A DNA stretch of 64,000 nt, from NCBI RefSeq assembly GCF_905147365.1, contig NC_056422.1, positions 7,256,501 to 7,320,500 of the forward strand, in the 5' to 3' direction. Under the pieces are notes generated by a model. That model had not been told where the DNA came from. It made no database searches and worked only from the letters and a program-made list of their open reading frames with translations. Origin of the DNA: Aricia agestis. Taxonomy: Eukaryota > Arthropoda > Insecta > Lepidoptera > Lycaenidae. This document shows positions 57,801 through 64,000 of this stretch, in pieces; positions within the stretch are counted from its first letter, which is position 1, and every line of letters begins with the position of its first letter. The translations under genes and the position numbers were made by a program.

Positions 57801-59669
57801 TTTTCTCACTTTTTGCCATCAGATTCTGGTAGACCTATAGTATTTTTCCAAATCTAAGTAATATTTTTAAAATTATTTATACACTAGATGACAAAATTCG
57901 TTTATCGCATGGGAACCGCACATTTTTTCAGGATAAAAGTATACTATGTCCTTTCCCGGGACTCAAAGTATCCCCATCCCAAATTTCAGCAAAATCAGGT
58001 TAGCGGTTTAGGTGTAAAGAGGTGACAGACATACACACTTTAACATTTATAATATTAGTATGGATATGGAATAAGAACCTTTATGCTCTTGTTACTCATT
58101 TAGGAATATTGTGGAATCAGAATTTGCAAAAAAGTATGAGGCTACGTTCAAGTTTTAAATACTAAAGATTTATTCTATTTCCATTACTATTATGAGTTGA
58201 TTTGGAAAATGTGCTAATACTTTTATCTTGATAATATTAAAATTATTAAGATACAAGCAATGATTAATAATTTGTAGATTATTAGTTGAGTTGATTATAG
58301 GCTATGAATAATAAAAATTAAGGAAACGTAACTCCCATACTATTACTGTTTTAAATTTGGTTCCTTTTGAACTGAGATGTAATGTCAGCCTAATACCGCT
58401 CAAGGCCACCTAAATATTGCAAATGTATTGACGAAGACAAGTATTGAGATCATGTTTTTTGAGGGAGTTACTTTTCCTTAATTTTTATTATTCGTAGATT
58501 ATAGGGCTAGTATACTGTTCAGATTCATTTTGATCTAAATGAAAACAGGAAAAAAAGAACCAACTGAATGAGCCATTTTTTTGCAATGATGCTGCTTATA
58601 CAAACTGTTTTTACATTTAGACTATAAAACTAGATGACCCAGTGAACTTTGTGTCACTGAAATTAAGTTCAGGTTTATATTAAGATAAACCTTTCCTTGA
58701 CTTCCACGAATATTTCAAAACTAAAATTAGCCAAATTGGCTCAGCCGTTCTCCGATTTGGCAAAACTAATAAAATTTTGAATTCATTTTTATTTGTATAG
58801 ATTAATCCAGATGAAATATTTACTATTTGTATACCTGTTAGGTATCCAATGGCTTGAGCAGCATAGCATGCAGCTTGCTCATTTCTCATGCCAATGTATT
58901 TGATGCCAACTGATTGAAATGCCATTGATGTTTCAATAACGGGGATCCCCACGATGCCAAATACATATTCAATACCCTAAAACATAATTCATGTAAATCA
59001 ATAAGAGTTTATAAAAATTGTCACCATGGTGCTAATCAATCTAGTTTTCCACTCGGCTCTTGATACAACATTTCTTTCTAGCTTTTAAAGGCTTGTAGTT
59101 ATTAAGAATAAGAAAAGATCTTATGTAATTAGAAAATCTAAATTAATTACATAATTGATTTAAAACTAAAACATTCTTTAACTATACCTATAGCCTATAG
59201 TTTAATAATGTTAAAAAAAAACCTGTCCCACTGGGTTATAAGAGTAAAGGAATAGAGAGTGCTCTTGTGTACTGCGCACACACTTGGGCACTATAAAATT
59301 ACTCCTGCGTACCTGGTCTGGTTTCAATGAAACCAGCCACCGTCACCGAAACCGGTGTGGGGAGTATTAAAGTTAAAAAAATTCGTAAAAGTATTAAAAA
59401 AGAAAGTGGACTTTAATCTCAATAACAAGATGCAAAATATTAGTGGAAACATTGTTTAAATCATGCAAAGTTATAGTGTGAATCAACATAAAATAGAAAT
59501 AGGTTATTTTAAAGTAATTTCATAAGCAAACTAATCTTACCTGTTTTTTTAAACTTTCCGCAAGTATATTATTTCCGTCAATCCCCATGGCTTGGTTTAA
59601 TCTTCTCGACTGGTGTATTGAACGACGAAATACAGAGTTAAATGCTTGAGAAACTCGTCCTAGCAACAT
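45897..59669 (-). CDS. HACL1: 2-hydroxyacyl-CoA lyase (TPP-dependent, peroxisomal alpha-oxidation), complete, 11 exons, 595 aa
   Basis: Exons (minus): 59669-59541, 58976-58835, 55313-55156, 54743-54597, 52390-52168, 51345-51185, 50787-50602, 49477-49292, 48917-48815, 46995-46863 and 46116-45897. They sum to 1788 nt with every phase consistent. The product follows human HACL1 along its whole length: GIVGIPV, YIGMRNEQAACYAA with the presumed catalytic Glu76 that activates thiamine pyrophosphate, SGPGLLHCIGGMANAQVNCW, IIVGKGAAY, FLPTPMGKGVVP, VVLLGARLNWMLHFG, EGANTMDIGR and DAGTFGTMGVGPGF. The TPP/Mg2+ motif is GDSAFGFSG (from residue 471) to NNNGIY (497-502). The enzyme splits 2-hydroxy-fatty acyl-CoA into formyl-CoA and an aldehyde one carbon shorter. 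The last residues ESKL form a canonical PTS1 peroxisomal signal. Oddly, the first 30 residues (MLLGRVSQAFNSVFRRSIHQ and onward) contain many Arg and no acid, like a mitochondrial presequence; Met28 is a second possible start nearer to the usual N-terminus. Introns are large and full of MITEs. Confidence 0.97.
46273..46428. repeat. MITE related to 2710-2886, in HACL1 intron 10
   Basis: taggccgaaaatacgcgg at the left and cgcgtattttcggccta at the right; the interior shares gcatgattacgcc and cgtgtcatc-type text with the 2.7-kb element. Confidence 0.65.
46508..46855 (+). repeat. Lepidopteran SINE-like repeat, near complete, in HACL1 intron 10
   Basis: gtgggagagccatgcttttg through gggccggctcgaccggagaa, aaccggcgtgaaacagcgc, a C/T-rich stretch and gtttgcccccttatttcat. 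It ends only a few bases from the splice donor of exon 10 (46863). Confidence 0.78.
47273..47460. repeat. MITE in HACL1 intron 9 with arms of about 70 bp
   Basis: ccaccagagctgagcggagc and gcgaggaatgtgtttttgaa are mirrored at 47391-47450. It ends only 50 bp from the Transib-like element. Confidence 0.75.
47510..48712. mobile_element. 1203-bp foldback DNA transposon, Transib/RAG-like ends, in HACL1 intron 9
   Basis: Two near-identical inverted arms of 500 bp (47510-48009 and 48213-48712) flank about 200 bp of unrelated sequence. Both tips read CACAGTGTGATAAAAACC going inward, so each begins with CACAGTG, the V(D)J recombination-signal heptamer. The five bases outside each end are identical, CGCGG (47505-47509 and 48713-48717), which fits a target-site duplication. 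Five-base GC-rich duplications and heptamer-like CAC tips are the hallmarks of the Transib superfamily, the presumed ancestor of RAG1. No transposase frame is present, so the copy is non-autonomous. It lies between exons 9 and 10 of HACL1. The superfamily assignment is inference; the structure is read directly. Confidence 0.85.
49980..52110. repeat. Retroelement-like tail repeats between HACL1 exons 8 and 5
   Basis: Minus copy about 50330-50525 and plus copy 51905-52110 share ctgttacctc, accgctgaaccgatt, ggaaaggacata/ggataaa and ttttatccca. They are short LINE/SINE tails without frames; HACL1 exons at 50602-50787 and 51185-51345 lie between them. Confidence 0.5.
51478..51765. repeat. MITE in HACL1 intron 5 rich in gcttcga repeats
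   Basis: ttagggtcaatttataatag and cgcagagtcgaagcg are mirrored by cgcttcgactctgcg and ctagtataaattaaccc. The interior is full of cgcgcg and ttcgcgaa. Confidence 0.72.
52480..53428. repeat. About 950-bp inverted-repeat element in HACL1 intron 4
   Basis: tttgccaccaggtgcc...actatgtag near the left end is mirrored by ctacatagcacctggtggcaaa near the right end; both are followed outward by aaacaccct/accctaatt-type text. No gene inside. Confidence 0.6.
53720..53995. repeat. GC-rich foldback repeat in HACL1 intron 4
   Basis: tgccgctccggtgtcc on the left is mirrored by ggacaccggagcggtgcc on the right; tgcggcagcggta-type text also recurs inverted. Open frames inside are artefacts of the GC content. 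Confidence 0.6.
55777..56755. repeat. Three related MITE copies in direct array, HACL1 intron 2
   Basis: Copy A 55777-56217 has 17-bp TIRs AAGGTGAACGCACACTT. Copies B (56421-56598) and C (56600-56755) repeat the left half, including agccgaaagaa, atgaaatcctatgaaacctc and cgcacatttgcccgcgtcga. B and C lack the right half. Confidence 0.72.
57625..57839. repeat. MITE, TIR aagtctaccagaatctg
   Basis: ataagtctaccagaatctga is mirrored by tcagattctggtagacctat. In HACL1 intron 2. Confidence 0.7.
57888..58075 (+). repeat. Retroelement-like tail repeat in HACL1 intron 2
   Basis: ctagatgacaaaattcgttt, gtcctttcccgggactcaaa, ttataatattagtatggata. The same family recurs at 19610-19790 (inverted), 23170-23320, 32340-32430 and 35300-35520. 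Confidence 0.6.
58302..58496. repeat. MITE, TIR gaataataaaaattaagg
   Basis: tgaataataaaaattaagga plus gtaactccc is mirrored by gggagttac...ccttaatttttattattc. In HACL1 intron 2. Confidence 0.7.
59222..59363 (+). mobile_element. 5'-truncated copy of the same SINE, with a 30-bp internal deletion
   Basis: It starts ctgtcccactgggttat and follows the 3' half of the 28.7-kb SINE to ggtgtgggga. Relative to that copy it lacks about 30 bp between two ggttatgag repeats. It lies in HACL1 intron 1. Confidence 0.75.
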
Positions 59670-62600
59670 TTTATTTATTATTATATTATATCTGAAACCT
59701 CAACAAAAACAAATACGATAACAGTGATCCCTTCCACCGCACTAAACTTACGTTTGAAATTGCACCAAAGAGGGGTTATATTTGTCTCTTACGTATTTTC
59801 GTCGTTATCAACAACAGTATTTTTCTTTTATAACACCTTCATAAATAAAACAATATGTAAGAGTTTCGCTTATCGCAGCATGGCAAATGATTAGTGATTA
59901 CGATTTACTTTTATCTTTAATATAATAATCAGGGTTTAAAGTTCATTTTTTATTAAAAATAAAATAGCTGAAGCGTAACCATTGCGCGACTAAGTACACA
60001 ATAAAAAAACTCGCGGTAAACTTTAAAAACAAATACTACAAACCATCAATATAACTTTAAAGATATATAATTAAAACTTAGAAGTAATAATATTCAATTG
60101 AATAGAGTTTTAAACGAATAAACATAACATATTTAATTAAAACAAAACTTTGTTGATCATCGCCTTGTTTGTTTTGATTTTTGGAAACACAGATTACTAG
60201 TGTATATTTGTAGATTTGGAAATGTCAAAAAAATATTGTTTTTTTTCTTTCACCTTCTTCTTTTGCAAATTCAAAGGATGGGGATTGAGCACAAAGATAC
60301 ATTTTTCCAGAAAAATGTTTGAAATAGAATTTTATAAGTGTTTGGGTAACAAAATTATTATCTTAAAACTATACTAAACGCCTAATAATTATAAACCATA
60401 AGCATACTATAAAAGTTAATTTTAGGAATTTGCTTTTGCTTGAATCAAGGCGTTTATACGAAGACGGAAAACAAAAGTCAGAACTACCACAAAAGTAGCA
60501 GCGTTATATTTCGGGGCAAACGAAGCGAGCCCTAGTATATCCAACAACCAAAACATCCTGCATTTTGTGGTACACTTTACAGAAAGACTACCAAGCCTAT
60601 TGATTTGTGCTTGAACATAGTAATTTTTATTATATTTTATAATATGCAGTCATGTAGGTGACTAGTGTGTTATCGTCAGTCAGTCAAGGTTTGACGACTC
60701 GAGCCCTCGGTTTTACTTTTCAGCTCAACAAAGCTCGGCTTTCACTTTTCAGCTATTTTCATACTAAGTCTAGTTTTCTAGACTTCATACTAAGTTCTAG
60801 TTTCAAATATTTTCATACTAAGTTTGAGTGCCACAAGGCTCTCATCTAGACCACCTTTCTTATTCGTTGCTAGGATAAGTGCTGAATTCTTGACTCTTTC
60901 TGGAGCTTGAATCATGAAGACTTCATCAAATAATTTGATACCCAAGGGGCTAGGAAACCTCGGGAGTCGGGCACGGGATTCAGGAGGTAGGTGTCAGGAG
61001 TTCAGGAATCAGAATGCAATCAGAAGGCTCGATGGTGGCCGGTCTTGGCTTAAAAAAAAGTAATATTATATAATATCTACATTTTCAGTGACTTTATTTA
61101 TGTCCAGTGCCGTAAATAGGGCGGTGCCATCGGTGCCCAGGCACAGGGCGTAGACTCTAGGGGGGCGCAAAAATGCCCAGACCAGGCAGGTATATTATTT
61201 TATACAGGATAATTTCCCACTGCGCCCCTAGTGCTGCACAGGTATAATCATAACAGGCGAAAGGCCTACTTGATATCAGACGGCTCACCTGCTTGTTATC
61301 CCATATCAGTTCTTTAAAAAAAAGTTTGTTTTCCAAATTTTTAGTACCTACCTACAGTCAACACCATGTTTTATTTTATCACCCTGAATGAAATAAAATA
61401 GGCCTATACATAGAATTGCGCCTATAATATCTAAAAAAAAGCAAGGGCGCAAAAAAGGCTATTTACGGCACTGCTTATGTCTTTTTGGAAGTTTTGTATC
61501 CAAAGGGTAAAAACGGGACCCAGCTTATTACAAGACTTAGATGTCTGTCCGTCTGTCTGTCGGTATGTCTCAAGAACCGCTATAGCTAGACTTTTTTATT
61601 TCAATGTGCCAGACAAGGACTGCTTATCCTTGTCTGGCACATTGAATAAATCAATTATGACAAAGACAGCGGGCCTAGAATACTTAATAGTTACACGGTG
61701 CGTACAGCGTAGATATAATAATAATATTATAATATCTATGGACGCTTCACACCACGTCAGTCTGGCCCCGTGCTAAGTACCTAAAGGACTTGTGTTACAG
61801 GTACCAAACAACGGAAATATATTTAACTAGCTGTTGCCCGCGGGCAATAGCTATTGAAATCCACGCGGACGAAGTCGCGACTTCGTCCGCGTGGATTTCA
61901 GTTTATAGCGCGCGATGTCAACAAAATTGGTGTTAAAAGCTTTTATAAAAAAACCCTGGTACCCCTTAAATCAATACGGCTGTGCAGTGTGCACACAATA
62001 AGTATTTAATTTTTTTAAATTAAACTTTATATTTTATGCCAAATTTTAAAGCTTATTTAGCCCCCCAATTACACAACTTTACCCATAAACTATTTATCAT
62101 TGATAGGTTTAAGGTTAAGTCACTGCACAGATAAAGTACTCACAGCGTCAGCGCGATGTAGAAGACGCACGGCGCCATCTATTATGAATTTTTGGAACTA
62201 ACTTAATTTGAACAAATTTACGCATTTTCACCCCCTTACAACCCTTTTTTCCAGTAAAAAAGTAGCCTATGTCCTTTCTCAGGCTTTAGACTGTAGTACA
62301 CAAAATTTCATTACAATCGGTTCGGTAATTTTGGCGTTTGGCGTGAAAGCGAGACTGACAGACAGACAGACAGACAGACAGAGATACTTTCGCATTTGTA
62401 ATATTAGTAATCTATATGTGCACACTGCACAGCTGTTTTTGGGTATTTTGATTAATTAAGGGCAGCGCTACACCGGAACGGCAGCGGCGAGGCGAGCACT
62501 TTCAGCGCTGCCATTCCGGTGTAGCGGGGCCCTAAGAGGGGTACCACTTAGCAGGGTTTTAAAAAGTTTTTAAATTTGACCCAAATTTTGTTGACACCGC

Positions 62601-63109
62601 GCGCTATAAACTAAAGTCCACGCGGACGAAGTCGCGGGCAACAGCTAGTTATGATTGAAAACAATATATTATAATAAAGTAGGTATGATTAGTTCTGTTA
62701 CAATAATGAAGAAAAAAATAAAACGCCATCTGTTTTCATATATTAGAATTAAAATGTTGATTGCATTGATATATTTTCTGGATGGAATATAGGCCAACAC
62801 GGTAAGTGCCTTCTGTTGTCAACTTGTCACATATATTAGAAATGCAGTAGGAGTTCTATAAGATAAGATAGATTGATTATTATTATACCAAGTGATAATA
62901 TTATTAAACATAATATTCTAACGTATTAAAAACTATAAACAAAAACATAATAACTAATAAGTATGATTAGTTCTATGTTACAATGAAGTGAAAAATAAAA
63001 CGCCATCTGTTGAATCGTATTAGAACTAAAATGTTCATTGCATCGATATATTTCTGGATTTTTTATAATATTAAACATAAAATATATTTAAGATTTTTGA
63101 AATATTATT

Positions 63110-63205
63110 TTAATACACATCCAAGACCCAGGAACATTGAAAACTTTTTGTTCCGCCTGCGGGACTCGAATCCAGGACCCCCGGGATGAGCGCTGGCCAC
63201 GCGCA
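63110..63205 (-). repeat. Solo tRNA-like SINE head
   Basis: On minus: gtggccagcgctcatcccgg, ggattcgagtcccg (box B), then ggaacaaaaagttttcaatg. It shares the post-head segment with the 63.8-kb copy but has no body. Confidence 0.6.
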
Positions 63206-63454
63206 ATGCGAATTAATTTTCACCGTTATTTTCATGGAAATAAGATATTTTCCCACATCAAAATGTAGCCTATGTCCTTTCTCAGACTCTAGAATAACTG
63301 TGTACAAAATTTCATTGCAATCGGTTCAGTAGTTTTGGCGTGAAAGCGAGACAGACAGACAGACAGACAGACAGAGATACTTTCGCATTTATAATATTAA
63401 GTATGGATACTTTTATACTAAGTATATACATTTATTTAAGATTTTTTTATTATA

Positions 63455-63885
63455 TATATTTTTTAATGAAATAAGGGGGCAAACGAGCAAACGGCTCACC
63501 TGATGGAAAGCAACTTCCGTCGCCCATGGACACTCGCAACATCAGAAGAGCTTCAGGTGCGTTGCCGGCCTTTTAAGAGGGAATAGGGTAATAGGGGAGG
63601 GTAGGGATGGGACGGGAAGGGAAAAGGGGGGATAGGGAAGGGAATTGGGCCTACGGTAAACTCACTCACTCGGCGAAACACAGCGCAAGCGCTGTTTCAC
63701 GCCGGTTTTCTGTAAGAACGTGGTATTTCTCCGGTCGAGCCGGCCCATTCGTGCCGAAGCATGGCTCTCCCACGTTAAACACCTAATATTACACATCCAG
63801 ATTCCAGACCCGGGAACATTGAAAACTTTTTGTTCCGTCGGCGGGATTCGAACCCACTCACCACTGAGCCACAGAGGTCGTCAAT
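63455..63885 (-). repeat. Lepidopteran SINE-like repeat joined to a tRNA-like head, minus strand
   Basis: On minus it starts cctctgtggctcagtggtg (box A-like) and gtgggttcgaatcccgcc (box B), then ggaacaaaaagttttcaatg, then the same body as the 46.5-kb copy, ending at the gcccccttatttcat tail. It may be the full composite structure of the family. Confidence 0.72.
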
Positions 63886-64000
63886 ATCTTTATTATTAAG
63901 TGGGATAGGATCTAAAGTTCTCATAAAATATCCTGCAAATCGTGTGTAATAAATATATTATCTCGCCAGACGTGATTAGCTAGTAATCGAGACCCATGTA

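Larger units (their letters stand above)
59670..64000. other. Region upstream of HACL1: repeats only
   Basis: The HACL1 promoter must lie just above 59669, but no clear core motif is seen. Beyond it: a dispersed repeat with aaagtagcagcgttatattt (60420-60580), ttcatactaagt direct repeats (60750-60830), a partial ccaaagggtaaaaacgggac repeat (61480-61590), retroelement tails with cgcggacgaagtcgcg at 61846-61925, 62200-62410, 62545-62652 and 63225-63410, a GC-rich hairpin at 62462-62533 and two near-identical segments around 62650-62770 and 62960-63070 (aataaaacgccatctgtt). The open frames are short and unsupported. Confidence 0.55.

Noticed and set aside
60658..60849. 63-codon open frame on plus upstream of HACL1
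   Set aside because: Its sequence repeats SxFxYFHTK because of ttcatactaagt direct repeats in the DNA; no start context or splice evidence.

Overview
The window is AT-rich eukaryotic nuclear DNA, almost certainly from a moth or butterfly. Genes have many short exons with GT-AG introns. The spaces between exons are packed with dispersed repeats whose sequence I recognise as typical of Lepidoptera: SINE-like units ending in a TTTGCCCCCTTATTTCAT-type tail, retroelement tails with a cgtccgcg box, and many short inverted-repeat elements (MITEs). There are no operons, ribosome-binding sites or CRISPR arrays.

Five complete or nearly complete host genes and the start of a sixth can be rebuilt exon by exon with consistent reading phase. 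From left to right: (1) the first two coding exons (1436-1717, minus) of a pickpocket-type DEG/ENaC sodium channel that runs off the left edge; (2) a second, nearly complete pickpocket channel (4685-9817, minus, 12 recognised exons), a tandem paralogue of the first; (3) the EF-hand protein EFHD2/Swiprosin-1 (12621-33280, plus, three exons, with an 18.45-kb first intron that is the main transposon reservoir of the window); (4) a 76-residue coiled-coil-like protein of unknown function (35167-36470, minus, three exons); (5) an ankyrin-repeat protein of the RFXANK/ANKRA2 family (41482-43319, plus, five exons, 250 residues); (6) 2-hydroxyacyl-CoA lyase (45897-59669, minus, eleven exons, 595 residues), which ends in the peroxisomal signal SKL but also starts with a mitochondrial-presequence-like leader. 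The genes look functionally unrelated; only the two channels form a family cluster.

The mobile DNA is the more unusual part. Several elements can be delimited to the base by their target-site duplications (TSDs): a 1203-bp foldback element with two 500-bp arms, RSS-heptamer-like CACAGTG tips and a 5-bp CGCGG duplication (Transib/RAG-like) inside the lyase gene; a 2283-bp hAT-type element with a perfect 8-bp duplication and a nested non-LTR retrotransposon remnant; a 1060-bp hAT-type element built of CCGAAG/CTTCGG runs; three short hAT MITEs; a tRNA-headed SINE with a 9-bp duplication; and a TTAA-flanked family with four copies. A broken gypsy element (LTR, gag, protease, start of RT) is joined in the same orientation to a non-LTR RT fragment between the coiled-coil gene and the ankyrin gene. 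The stretch 59670-64000 holds only repeats and no gene that I can support.
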